64,000 nucleotides of DNA from Futiania mangrovi (lineage in GTDB: Bacteria > Pseudomonadota > Alphaproteobacteria > Futianiales > Futianiaceae). Within the stretch, counting starts at the first letter, position 1; every line of letters starts with the position of its first letter. Of the stretch, positions 51,722 to 60,103 are shown in pieces. Made by a program: the position numbers and the translations under genes. The stretch spans positions 124,001 to 188,000 of the forward strand of contig NZ_JAMZFT010000002.1 of the NCBI RefSeq assembly GCF_024158125.1. The letters run 5' to 3'. The notes under the pieces are model-generated. The model saw only the letters and a program-made list of their open reading frames with translations. It had not been told where the DNA came from and did not search any database.

Positions 51722-52948
51722 CTACGCCCCGCCGGGCCTGCGCTCCACGAGAACGCCGGCGTCGCGCCAGGTGCGAACCTCATCGTCTTCAAAGCCGAGG
51801 CCGGTCAGTACCGACGCGCCATCCTGGCCCAGCCATGGCGCGGGCCTGGCATGGGCCGTCGAGACGCCCTCCAGCCGGACAATCGGCCCCGGGGCACGGG
51901 TCCGCCCTTCAGTCGGATGGTCAAGTTCCACCACGTAGCCCAGCGCCTCGAGATCGCCCGAGGCAATCAGGTCCTCCACCGAGCGAACCGGCGCGGCCGG
52001 GATGCCGGTCTGTCGCGCGATCTCCATCCAGTGAGCCGTGCGGCGTGCTGGCAGCATTTCCGCGAGCAGGGCGTAGAGGTCGCCCACCTCGGCATTCCGG
52101 CGGGCCGTGTCGGTCACCCGCGGATCCCCGGCGAGATCGGGCCTGCCCGCCGCGCGGAAGAAGTCCTGCCAGTTCCTCTGCGAATAGGGCGTGATCGCGA
52201 TGTATCCGTCGGCGGTCCGCATCGGCCGGCGGTAGGGTGTCTTGAGGCGGGCATAGCCGGGTGCTCCGGCTCGCGGCAAGAAGGCGTCCCCGCCCAGTTG
52301 CTCGATCAGGGTGAAGGTCGCGAGGGCCTCGAACATCGGAAGGCTCACGGCCTGGCCCCGGCCCGTCCGGGTACGGGCGAGCAATGCGCCGAGGATCGCC
52401 TGCGTCAGAAGGAGGCCGGCGACCTTGTCGGCGATGAGGCCGGGCACGTAGCGTGGCTCCTGCCCCTCGCCAGCGAACAGGGCCGCGACGCCCGATGCCG
52501 CCTGGATCACGTCGTCGACGGCCGGATCCTTCTCCCGGGCAGTGCCGGCGGCGAAGCCAGAGGCCGAGCAATGGATCAGGCGCGGGTTCTGGGCGCACAG
52601 GGTCTCGGCGTCGATACCGAGACGGCGAGCTGCCTCCGGGCGCATGTTGTGCACCACCACATCGGCCCATTGCGCAAGGCGGGCGAGGATCTCCCTCGCC
52701 TCAGGCCGCTTGAGATCGAGCGCGAGCGAGCGCTTGTTGCGGTTGAGCGCGAGATAGATCGCCCCCATGCCGGCATGGCGGGCCGCGCCGCCGTTGCGGA
52801 TGGCGTCGCCCTCGGGCGGCTCGACCTTGACCACGTCGGCCCCCATGTCCGCAAGGCAGAGCGTGGCAAGCGGGCCCAGCACGATTGCCGTGAGGTCGAG
52901 CACGCGGATACCCGCAAGCGGTCCCTCCGCTACCGGATCCGCGCTCAT
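51722..52948 (-). CDS. CaiB/BaiF family CoA-transferase (cluster C)
   Basis: ATG 52948 (MSADPVAEGPLAGIRVLDLT) gives 408 residues. It has the family pattern GIRVLDLTAIVLGPLATLCL, the catalytic region ALDLKRPEAREILARLAQWA, HNMRPEAARRLGIDAETLC, and PRVTDTARRNAEVGDLYALL near the end. It would activate the acid brought in by the third TRAP system, using a CoA donor. The start overlaps the cupin stop by 4 nt. It is the last gene of the GntR-DctPQM-cupin-CaiB operon. Confidence 0.92.
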   Translation of the reverse strand: MSADPVAEGPLAGIRVLDLTAIVLGPLATLCLADMGADVVKVEPPEGDAIRNGGAARHAGMGAIYLALNRNKRSLALDLKRPEAREILARLAQWADVVVHNMRPEAARRLGIDAETLCAQNPRLIHCSASGFAAGTAREKDPAVDDVIQAASGVAALFAGEGQEPRYVPGLIADKVAGLLLTQAILGALLARTRTGRGQAVSLPMFEALATFTLIEQLGGDAFLPRAGAPGYARLKTPYRRPMRTADGYIAITPYSQRNWQDFFRAAGRPDLAGDPRVTDTARRNAEVGDLYALLAEMLPARRTAHWMEIARQTGIPAAPVRSVEDLIASGDLEALGYVVELDHPTEGRTRAPGPIVRLEGVSTAHARPAPWLGQDGASVLTGLGFEDDEVRTWRDAGVLVERRPGGA

Positions 52949-53319
52949 GCCGGGATGAACCCATCCTTGCCGAGCGGCGGGGAGTAGATGACGACGACCT
53001 TGGCTGGCGTCTCGCCCGTCACCACGAACAGGTGCGCGACCCCGGGCGGGATGCGGACGACGGCACCCGCCGAGATCGTGCGCGGAGGCTCGTCGCCAAG
53101 CTCGAGCCGCCCCTCCCCCTCCAGGAGCAGGATGATCTGCCACTCGGTCGCGTGCTTGTGACGGTCACCCATGCCACCGGGCGCGATCGTGCCGTGGATC
53201 ACCTCCACGCCCGCGCCCAGCCCCGCCTCGACCAGCCTTCGGTTCTGCGTGCCTGAATGAAGTGGCGGGGAATAGACATCGAGGTCGTCGAGCGACACGA
53301 CCATCTGCGGGGTAGACAT
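52945..53319 (-). CDS. Small cupin domain protein (cluster C)
   Basis: Start ATG 53319 (MSTPQMVVSLDDLDVYSPPL) is chosen because GGAGG lies 6 nt before it; ATG 53325 sits directly on that site. The 124-residue single-domain cupin has the metal motif region GGMGDRHKHATEWQIILLLE (two His and a Glu) and the second motif PPGVAHLFVVTG (His). It may be an isomerase, a hydrolase, a dioxygenase or a ligand sensor for the pathway. It lies between dctM and the CoA-transferase with overlaps on both sides. Confidence 0.85.
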   Translation of the reverse strand: MSTPQMVVSLDDLDVYSPPLHSGTQNRRLVEAGLGAGVEVIHGTIAPGGMGDRHKHATEWQIILLLEGEGRLELGDEPPRTISAGAVVRIPPGVAHLFVVTGETPAKVVVIYSPPLGKDGFIPA

Positions 53320-53321
53320 GG

Positions 53322-54623
53322 TCATCCTCCGGATATGTTGGATAGCTGGGGCAGCCAGAGCGACAGTTCCGGCAGCGCGACGAGGATCGCGAGCACGACG
53401 AGTTCGGCGAGCACAAAGGGTGCGACGCCGCGGGCGACCGTCCCGACCGGCACCTTGGCGGTACCGCTCACGATGAAGAGATTGAGCCCGACGGGCGGTG
53501 TGATCAGGCCGATCTCGGCGGTCTTGACCACGATCACGCCAAGCCAGATCGGGTCGTAGCCAAGCCCCGTCAGGAGCGGAAAGATCAGCGGCATGGTGAT
53601 GATCAGGATGGCGATCTGATCGAGGAAGACCCCCAGGACCAGCAGCACCGCCAGAACGAGCAACAGGACGGGAAACGGCCCGAGCCCGGCGGCTTCCACC
53701 AGCAATAGCGTCTTCTGCGGCGCCCCGCTCAAGGTGAGGAACACCGCAAACACGGCCGAAAAGGCAATGATGCCGAGGATCATGGCGCTGCTGCGGGTGG
53801 CCCGCACGAGGGCGCGCGACAGGTTCTCCCGGCCCATGCGTCCCATGGCGAGCGCAATCAGCATCGCGCAGAGCGCCCCGAGCGCGCCCACCTCGGTCGG
53901 CGTGACAATCCCGGTGTAGATCAAAACGATCATGGCCGTCAGCAGGACGAACATCGGCAGGGCAGGAAGGCTCGCCCGCACCCGCTCTTCCATAGGCATG
54001 CGCGGCATGGACTCCGCCACGTGGTCAGGCCGCATCCGGATGACGAACTGGATCGTGATGACGAATGCCACCGCCGTCAGCAAGCCTGGGATCAGGCCCG
54101 CGATCAGCAGCTTGCCGACGGACGTTTCCGTCAGGATGCCGTAGAGCACGAGCGCGATCGATGGCGGAATCATGATCGCGAGCGTGCCCACGGCGGCAAG
54201 CGCGCCCGTGGAGAATGACGAGGAATAGCCGTAGCGCCGCATCTCCGGATGGATGGCCGAGGAGAGTGTCGCAGCCGCTGCGCTCGATGAACCGCAGACC
54301 GCGGCGAGCAGCACGCCGCCCGATACCGCCGCATAGGCGAGTCCGCCGCGCAGATGCCCGACCCAGCTGTTCGTCGCCCGGAACAGGTCGCGCGTGATGT
54401 TCGACGCGCCCATCAGTTCCGCCATGAGGATGAACATGGGCAGCGTGGACAGTGTGTAGCTTGCGACATGCTCATAGGGGCCGGCCTTGAGAACGCCGAT
54501 CAGCGGGTAGATCCCGCCTACCGCGTAGAGCCCCACCATGCCGGCGATCAGCATCGCGAAAGAGACAGGAACCGCGAAGAGCAGGAGGGCGAACAGGAGT
54601 AGGAGAATGCCGGCGACGAGCAT
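53322..54623 (-). CDS. TRAP transporter large permease, DctM family (cluster C)
   Basis: The 433-residue permease has LAAVCGSSSAAAATLSSAIH, GTLAIMIPPSIALVLYGILT, LGVFLDQIAILIITMPLIFP and EIGLITPPVGLNLFIVSGTA, the DctM hallmarks. Its stop is near the cupin start and the ATG is 4 nt after the dctQ stop, so cluster C is one tight operon. Confidence 0.93.
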   Translation of the reverse strand: MLVAGILLLLFALLLFAVPVSFAMLIAGMVGLYAVGGIYPLIGVLKAGPYEHVASYTLSTLPMFILMAELMGASNITRDLFRATNSWVGHLRGGLAYAAVSGGVLLAAVCGSSSAAAATLSSAIHPEMRRYGYSSSFSTGALAAVGTLAIMIPPSIALVLYGILTETSVGKLLIAGLIPGLLTAVAFVITIQFVIRMRPDHVAESMPRMPMEERVRASLPALPMFVLLTAMIVLIYTGIVTPTEVGALGALCAMLIALAMGRMGRENLSRALVRATRSSAMILGIIAFSAVFAVFLTLSGAPQKTLLLVEAAGLGPFPVLLLVLAVLLVLGVFLDQIAILIITMPLIFPLLTGLGYDPIWLGVIVVKTAEIGLITPPVGLNLFIVSGTAKVPVGTVARGVAPFVLAELVVLAILVALPELSLWLPQLSNISGG

Positions 54624-54627
54624 GGGT

Positions 54628-55146
54628 CTATTCCGCCCCGCCCGTGGCAGCCGTTTCAGGCAACTCGCCCGCCTCGCGCGGGCGCAGGATATCGAGCGCG
54701 AGACGCGCCGACAGAAGCGCCACGCCGAGCGGCATCCAGAGGTAGCTGAGGTAGAGCGGCCACTGGATCACACCGAAGGTCGTCTCCCGCTCCGCGATGC
54801 GGCGCAACGCTTCCTCCGTCGCAAACCACAGAAGCACGCCGAAGGCGGCAAGCAACATGGCGGAGACGAGCCGGGGCCAGAGGTTGCCCGGCGCGCGCTT
54901 CAGCCAGCGCTCCATGAGCTCCAGCCGGACCTGTCCACCGGTCACATAGCTGCGCGGCAGCGCCATGAACGCCACCACCACCATGAGATAATAGGCCGTG
55001 AACTCGTAGGCGCCCTGGAGCGGCGCACCGAAGAGCCGCCCCAGGGCATCTGCCGATATGACGAGCATCATCGCGATCAGCGCAATACCCGCCAGAAGAT
55101 CGGCTGCGCGTTCGAGCCGGCCAACCGCCCGCTCGATCCCGATCAC
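54628..55146 (-). CDS. TRAP transporter small permease, DctQ family (cluster C)
   Basis: GTG 55146, overlapping the dctP stop (GTGA), gives 172 residues (MIGIERAVGRLERAADLLAG). Four membrane segments carry IALIAMMLVISADALGRLFG, AYEFTAYYLMVVVAFMALPR and GGQVRLELMERWLK. It pairs with the DctM at 53322. Confidence 0.9.
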   Translation of the reverse strand: MIGIERAVGRLERAADLLAGIALIAMMLVISADALGRLFGAPLQGAYEFTAYYLMVVVAFMALPRSYVTGGQVRLELMERWLKRAPGNLWPRLVSAMLLAAFGVLLWFATEEALRRIAERETTFGVIQWPLYLSYLWMPLGVALLSARLALDILRPREAGELPETAATGGAE

Positions 55147-56234
55147 GAGCCGAGGCACCGCTTGCGGGCAGCCGCCGCCGTGCCGTCTGCCCGCATCTCC
55201 TGCTGATAGCTGCGGAAGCGCGCCATCATGTCCTTGCCGGGCAGGTTGCGGCCCTCCATCTGGCGCTCCCATTCGGCATCCACGGCGGCAAGCCGCTCGC
55301 GGAACTGTGCAACGACGTTCGCGGGAAGATCGTAGACGGTCTTGCCCATGGCCTTCAGCGCCTCCTGCGCCTTGAGGTCGCCCTTCATCATGGCGCAGGC
55401 CGTGTGGAACTGCGCCTCGGCGCCCCCGTCAAGCAGCACCTTCTGCTGGGCCTCGGTCAGACCGTTCCAGACGTCCTTGTTGATGAAGGCCGCAAAGGCA
55501 ACGCCCCCCAGCGAGGCGTTGGTCGTGAAGCTGTTGGTCACCTCCTCGAGCTTATAGGAGCGCATCGCCGAAAGCGTGTAGATCGCCCCATCGAGCGTAC
55601 CGCGCTCGAGTGCGACATACAGGTCCGGGGCCGCCATCTTCACTGGCACAAGGCCGAGTTCCTTGGCCGCCAGTTCGCCTGTCGACCCGGCGACGCGCGT
55701 CTTCATGCCTGAAAGCTGGGAGATATCGGTGACCTCGTCGTCGCGCTTCATGAGAAGCTGGTACGGCGGCGTCACCACGACCCAGAGCAGCTTCACATTG
55801 TTGCGGTCGAAGTCGATCGCGGCCAGGTCCTTCTCGGCCAGCTTCACGAATGGGGCGTACCCGTCGAAGCTGTCCTCGTAGAGACCGGGAAGTTCCATCA
55901 TGGTGGCGAGCGGCATCCGCTCGGTCACATAGCTGATACCGACGAGCGCAATCTCGGCCACCCGGTTGCGCACCACGTCCAGCATGGAGTTTGCCTTGCC
56001 AAGCTGCTGCCCGGGGAAGTGCTGGATCGTGAGATCCGCCTCAGGATGCGCCTTCACGTGATCGAAGAAGGCCTGCGTCCCCTCGCGCGTGATGATGTGC
56101 GTCGCCGGGAACTGGTCCGCGACCTTCAGTTCGACCGCGTGCGCCGTCGCCGCGGCACCGAGACCGAACGCGGCGCCCGCAAGTTTCAGGGCAAGATTGC
56201 GACCGCGCTTACGCGGTGTCCGGATCCTGCTCAT
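55143..56234 (-). CDS. TRAP transporter substrate-binding protein, DctP family (cluster C)
   Basis: ATG 56234 with a GGGAGGA site gives 363 residues. A long basic signal (MSRIRTPRKRGRNLALKLAG) ends near AHAVEL. The mature part has LKVADQFPATHIITREGTQA, IQHFPGQQLGKANSMLDVV and MKTRVAGSTGELAAKELGLV with an Arg in the substrate-contact stretch. The end is basic. The start lies 26 nt inside the gntR gene, so the two are translationally coupled. Confidence 0.93.
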   Translation of the reverse strand: MSRIRTPRKRGRNLALKLAGAAFGLGAAATAHAVELKVADQFPATHIITREGTQAFFDHVKAHPEADLTIQHFPGQQLGKANSMLDVVRNRVAEIALVGISYVTERMPLATMMELPGLYEDSFDGYAPFVKLAEKDLAAIDFDRNNVKLLWVVVTPPYQLLMKRDDEVTDISQLSGMKTRVAGSTGELAAKELGLVPVKMAAPDLYVALERGTLDGAIYTLSAMRSYKLEEVTNSFTTNASLGGVAFAAFINKDVWNGLTEAQQKVLLDGGAEAQFHTACAMMKGDLKAQEALKAMGKTVYDLPANVVAQFRERLAAVDAEWERQMEGRNLPGKDMMARFRSYQQEMRADGTAAAARKRCLGS

Positions 56235-57108
56235 GCGTGTTTCCTCCCTCTCGCTGGTTCTTGAGTTTCTGGTTGTCTGTAGCTGGCGTCCTGCTGCGCC
56301 CTTCCTTGGACGGCAGCCAGGAATCGATGGTGGCGAGGATCTCGTCGATGGGCTGGTCGAGAACCTGCCGGAACACCGATCCCGGATAGCGGTGCACGCC
56401 CGCTCCGACGACCGTCCCGCGCGCATCGACGAAGCGCCGGTCCACCCGAACGACGGGCGATCCCGATGGAATCTGCAGAAGGTCGGCATCCTCGAGACTG
56501 GCAAGCCCGACGGTCGTGACCTGGCGGCCGCGCGCGGGCCGCGGGGTAGCCTTGGTCATAAGCAGCAAGCCGACCTTGAACTGATCGTCAATGCCGGGCG
56601 GCAGGCTGCGGTAGGCATCGGCCGCGATGTAGAAATCGACGAGGCAAACCGGCACCTCGCCCCCCATGTGCAGGCGGCGCAGGTGGACATAGCTGTCAGC
56701 AGCCGGCGCCCCGTCCGCAAGTTCGGGCGGGACTGCAACGCCCTCGTTCCGGTCGAGGACCTTCACCGCTTCCTGGGGCCCGACGATCCAGGACTCGAAA
56801 TAGCTCTCTCCCAACGCATCGCTTGCGTCGCGGCTGGCACCCTGCCGGTCGAGAACGAACGTGCCCCGCCCCTGGCGGGAATGGACGAGCCCTTGGGCGA
56901 CAAGAAGATGCAGGGCACCGCGCACGGTGACCGGGGCCACGCCGTAAAGCTTCGAAAGCTGCGCCACGGTCGGAAGGCGCGTCCCGGCCGGCCATTCGCC
57001 GCTCGATATCTTGCTCCAGAACTCCGCCGCCAGGCGCCCGTAGGCGGTCATCCCGTCCCGGCCCGTCATCCGCTGCAGTTCTTTCTCCGGGAGGCTCTGT
57101 TGGTTCAT
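56209..57108 (-). CDS. GntR/HutC family transcriptional regulator (cluster C)
   Basis: The 299-residue protein has a GntR winged helix (AYGRLAAEFWSKISSGEWPA, then GTRLPTVAQLSKLYGVAPVT and VRGALHLLVAQGLVHSRQGR) and a UTRA effector domain (VPVCLVDFYIAADAYRSLP, RGRQVTTVGLASLEDADLLQ, SPVVRVDRRFVDARGTVVG), placing it in the HutC subfamily. It heads the cluster C operon and has a perfect palindrome 15 nt upstream, its likely binding site. Confidence 0.93.
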   Translation of the reverse strand: MNQQSLPEKELQRMTGRDGMTAYGRLAAEFWSKISSGEWPAGTRLPTVAQLSKLYGVAPVTVRGALHLLVAQGLVHSRQGRGTFVLDRQGASRDASDALGESYFESWIVGPQEAVKVLDRNEGVAVPPELADGAPAADSYVHLRRLHMGGEVPVCLVDFYIAADAYRSLPPGIDDQFKVGLLLMTKATPRPARGRQVTTVGLASLEDADLLQIPSGSPVVRVDRRFVDARGTVVGAGVHRYPGSVFRQVLDQPIDEILATIDSWLPSKEGRSRTPATDNQKLKNQREGGNTHEQDPDTA

Positions 57109-57122
57109 CCGGCCCTCGATGC

Positions 57123-57146
57123 ATTGATGCTATGATGCGCATCAAT
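57123..57146 (-). promoter_or_regulatory. Perfect 8-bp inverted repeat before gntR
   Basis: ATTGATGC-N8-GCATCAAT lies 15-38 nt upstream of the gntR start. It is a strong candidate for the GntR/HutC-type operator controlling the operon by autoregulation. Confidence 0.6.
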
Positions 57147-57411
57147 GTCTTAAAGGGTCAAGGAAGACCTCTCCACACCCCCGCCCATCCGGCTCGGCTG
57201 GCGCATGGTCACAGGTAAGGCAATCATCCTCGTATCGGTTGAGTGCGCCCAATGCCTCCGGACATCGAGGAGGCACGGAAACGCCGGAAGAACTGCCCTC
57301 AGACCACAGCCCGGGGGAAGCCTGTTGAGAGGCGCACGAAGGGCATGCTTACCCCATGCCTACCCGGAAGATTCAAACGCGAAGCGCAGATTGCCCGGAC
57401 GTTGAAAAGAT

Positions 57412-57497
57412 TGGTGCCCCAGGCCGGACTCGAACCAGCACGCCCTTGCGGACAACAGATTTTGAGTCTGTCGCGTCTACCATTCCGCCACTGGGGC
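57412..57497 (-). tRNA. tRNA-Leu (anticodon CAA)
   Basis: On the minus strand the 86-nt gene starts GCCCCAGTGGCGGAATGG and ends in CCTGGGGCACCA, with CCA encoded. The acceptor stem GCCCCAG/CTGGGGC-type pairing, a long variable arm and a GGTTCGAGTCC T-arm are clear. The anticodon loop is CTCAAAA between ACAGA and TCTGT, giving CAA, which reads UUG. A T-rich tail (ATCTTTTC) follows. No integrase or attachment repeat was seen beside it. Confidence 0.95.
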
Positions 57498-57633
57498 TCC
57501 TGAGGAGCGGTGCCTACCCGAAAATCCCCGTGCGCACAACTGCGGCGAGGATGCGCGGCCATGCTTGGCGGACGGGGACGGCGGTGCTAAAGCCTCGCGA
57601 CCGCCGCCATAGCGACAAGGGCACGCGCCGCCG

Positions 57634-58215
57634 ATGATTCGCCGCCTCTACGACTGGACCATCGCCCAGGCGCAAACGCCCCACGCCCTGTGGACGCTGG
57701 CCTTCATCTCCTTCATCGAGAGCTCGGTCTTCCCGATCCCGCCGGACGTCCTCCTGCTGCCTATGGTGCTGGCCGCGCCGCACCGGGCCTGGCGGATTGC
57801 GGCGGTCTGCACCGTCGCCTCGGTGCTCGGCGGGCTCGCGGGCTATGGCATCGGCTATCTTCTCTACGAGGAGGTCGGCCGCCCGGTGCTGGAGTTCTAC
57901 GGCAAGGCGGACCAGATCGCGGCCTTCCGCGAGATGTACGGCGAATGGGGCGCGTGGATCGTCTTCGGGGCGGGGCTCACGCCCTTTCCCTACAAGGTGA
58001 TCACGATCATGAGCGGGGCGATGACGCTCGACCTCGTGGTCTTCATGGTCGCGAGCGTGCTGTCGCGCGGCCTGCGGTTCTTCCTCGTGGCCGCGCTGCT
58101 GTGGAAGTTCGGCCGCCCGATCCGCACCTTCATCGAGGCGCGCCTGGGATTGCTGACCACGATCTTCTTCGTGCTTCTGCTGGGCGGGTTCGTCGCGATC
58201 CGCTATCTCTTCTAA
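57634..58215 (+). CDS. YqaA family (SNARE-associated/DedA-like) membrane protein
   Basis: This 193-residue membrane protein has four to five segments with the family stretches ISFIESSVFPIPPDVLLLPM, GGLAGYGIGYLLYEEVGRPV, LTPFPYKVITIMSGAMTLDL and SRGLRFFLVAALLWKFGRPI. DedA-superfamily proteins are inner-membrane lipid or drug-related transporters; YqaA-type function is not established. It is 55 nt upstream of dsbB. Confidence 0.9.
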   Translation: MIRRLYDWTIAQAQTPHALWTLAFISFIESSVFPIPPDVLLLPMVLAAPHRAWRIAAVCTVASVLGGLAGYGIGYLLYEEVGRPVLEFYGKADQIAAFREMYGEWGAWIVFGAGLTPFPYKVITIMSGAMTLDLVVFMVASVLSRGLRFFLVAALLWKFGRPIRTFIEARLGLLTTIFFVLLLGGFVAIRYLF

Positions 58216-58270
58216 AGGCAGGCTGCGGCAAGCCGCCCGCTGGCCAGCCGGACCGCAACGCGCCAGGATC

Positions 58271-58786
58271 ATGCGCATGACGCTGCTTTCCGCCCCTCCC
58301 CGCCTCGCGCTCCTGCTCGTGGCGCTCGGCTCCGCCGCGCTGCTGGGCGGCGCGCTGCTGTTCCAGGAGTACGGCGGCCTGCCGCCCTGCAAGATGTGTA
58401 TCTGGCAACGCTGGCCGCATGGCGTCGCCATCGTGCTCGGCCTGCTTGGCGCGCTGACACTCGGCGGGCGCCCGGCGCAGGCGCGCGGCGCACTCCTCCT
58501 CGTGGCGGCGGCCGTCGCCGTGTCCGGCGCCATCGGGGTGTTTCACGCGGGCGTGGAGTACGGCTTCTGGACCGGCCCCACCGATTGCAGCGGGGCGGCA
58601 TCCGGCGGCAGTCTTGACAGCCTTCGGGCGCAACTGATGGCGCAGACCCGCGTCGTGCGGTGCGACGAAGTGCCGTGGGCGCTGTTCGGAATTTCGCTTG
58701 CGGGCTGGAACGCCCTATTCTCCGTCGCGCTGGCGGGGTTCGCTCTGCTTGCATTCCGCGCATCGGCCGGAGGGCGCCGCACATGA
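58271..58786 (+). CDS. dsbB: Disulfide bond formation protein DsbB
   Basis: The 171-residue inner-membrane protein has four segments and the two Cys pairs of DsbB: Cys40/Cys43 in GGLPPCKMCIWQRWPH and the periplasmic pair in GPTDCSGAASGG and VVRCDEVPWALFGIS. It reoxidises DsbA and passes electrons to ubiquinone. It overlaps the coq7 start by 4 nt (ATGA), a link to quinone synthesis. Confidence 0.93.
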   Translation: MRMTLLSAPPRLALLLVALGSAALLGGALLFQEYGGLPPCKMCIWQRWPHGVAIVLGLLGALTLGGRPAQARGALLLVAAAVAVSGAIGVFHAGVEYGFWTGPTDCSGAASGGSLDSLRAQLMAQTRVVRCDEVPWALFGISLAGWNALFSVALAGFALLAFRASAGGRRT

Positions 58787-59364
58787 CCGACGACACCGCA
58801 CCCCAACCCCGCGGCCCCGTGCCGCTGCCGGGCAATCCGGGATCCGCGGAGAAGCTCGCCCGCATCCTGCGCGTCGACCACGCCGGCGAACATGGCGCGG
58901 TCCGCATCTACGAGGGACAGCTCGCGGTTCTCGGCCGCGCGCCGCGCACCCGCATCACCGCGGCGCGCGTCCGCGAGATGGCGGCGGGGGAGGAGCATCA
59001 CCTCGCTACCTTCAACCGCCTGCTGCCGGAACGGGGCGTGCGCCCGACCGCGCTGATGCCGCTATGGAACGTGGCGGGGTTCGCACTGGGCGCGGCCACC
59101 GCGCTGATGGGCGAGAAGGCGGCGATGGCCTGCACGGCTGCCGTCGAAGAGGTGATCGAGGATCACTATCAGGCACAGATCGACAGCCTCGGCGAGGACG
59201 AGGCGGACCTGAAAGCCACGCTGGAACAGTTCCGCGACGACGAGGCCGGGCACCGCCACACCGCACTCGAGGAAGGCGCGGAGCAGGCGCCGGGCTACGG
59301 CCTGCTCTCTTCCGTCATCAAGGCGGGCTGCCGCGCCGCCATCCGGATCAGCGAGCGGGTCTGA
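58783..59364 (+). CDS. coq7: Demethoxyubiquinone hydroxylase (COQ7 family)
   Basis: ATG 58783 gives 193 residues. The di-iron ligands are visible: VDHAGEHGAVRIYEGQLAVL, EEHHLATF, CTAAVEEVIEDHYQAQ and DDEAGHRHTALEEGA. It adds a hydroxyl group to demethoxyubiquinol, a late step of ubiquinone synthesis. It is translated with dsbB, whose electron acceptor is ubiquinone. Confidence 0.95.
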   Translation: MTDDTAPQPRGPVPLPGNPGSAEKLARILRVDHAGEHGAVRIYEGQLAVLGRAPRTRITAARVREMAAGEEHHLATFNRLLPERGVRPTALMPLWNVAGFALGAATALMGEKAAMACTAAVEEVIEDHYQAQIDSLGEDEADLKATLEQFRDDEAGHRHTALEEGAEQAPGYGLLSSVIKAGCRAAIRISERV

Positions 59365-59379
59365 GCCCTGCGCCGGGCC

Positions 59380-60051
59380 TCAGCGCCCCGCAACCGGGAC
59401 CGTCTGGACCTTCGCGCCCTGCGGCGGCTTGAAGAACAGAAGCTGGACAAGGCGGCCGTTCTCGATCCGGTCGCCGAACTCGATCCCGCTCGTGTGCCAG
59501 AACCACGGGCGGAACAGGACGCAGCGGTTGTATTTCATCGGCAGGGTCAGGACATGGTCCCACTTGGACATGTCGCGGCCGTCCTTGCCGATCACCTTCT
59601 TCAGGGCCTCAACCGCGGTCGGGACGCCGAACTTCTCCTGCGCTTCCCGATCGGTCAGGGGCGCGCGGTCGCTGCCTGTCGCCTTGTGCCGGAAGAACTG
59701 GGTGCCTGCCCCCTGTTCGCCAGAGCCTGCGGGGATGTCCTCGTCGCGCGTCAGGTAGACGATCCCGGCCCAGGAGCAGCCGTCGTCCACGTGCACCTTG
59801 GCGATCCGCTCGTCGCCCTTCAGCGCGATGCGCATCTTGCCGTGCGCGATGTCGCGGCGGCCGACCACCGGCTCGCGCAGGATCTGGCTGAACATCTGGT
59901 CGGCGTTCGGAGGCATGACGAACTCTTTCGAGTTCCGGCCCGGGTAGATACCGCGCCCGGCCTCGTTAAAGGTGCATTTCTCCAGCGCGACGCCGCGCAC
60001 CTCGTCGGGGTTCTGGTAGAAGTCGTCGATGACGATGAACGATTGGAACAT
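59380..60051 (-). CDS. DUF6445-like protein, possible 2-oxoglutarate/Fe(II) oxygenase fold
   Basis: The 223-residue soluble protein starts FIVIDDFYQNPDEVRGVAL, and carries KVHVDDGCSWAGIVYLT, AGTQFFRHKATG and CVLFRPWFWHTSGIEFGDRI. The H-x-D pair (VHVDD) and the late His (FWHTSG), with an Arg in the following stretch, match the facial triad plus Arg of 2-oxoglutarate oxygenases in spacing. The family assignment is from memory. It is convergent with coq7 (15-nt gap). Confidence 0.65.
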   Translation of the reverse strand: MFQSFIVIDDFYQNPDEVRGVALEKCTFNEAGRGIYPGRNSKEFVMPPNADQMFSQILREPVVGRRDIAHGKMRIALKGDERIAKVHVDDGCSWAGIVYLTRDEDIPAGSGEQGAGTQFFRHKATGSDRAPLTDREAQEKFGVPTAVEALKKVIGKDGRDMSKWDHVLTLPMKYNRCVLFRPWFWHTSGIEFGDRIENGRLVQLLFFKPPQGAKVQTVPVAGR

Positions 60052-60103
60052 GGGCGCCGCACCCCTCGCTTGCGCAAACCGGAGATAGGCTTCCTAGCAC
60101 ACC

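Noticed and set aside
57147-57411. Integration site or genomic island border at tRNA-Leu
   Set aside because: No integrase and no repeat of the tRNA 3' end were seen within the window.
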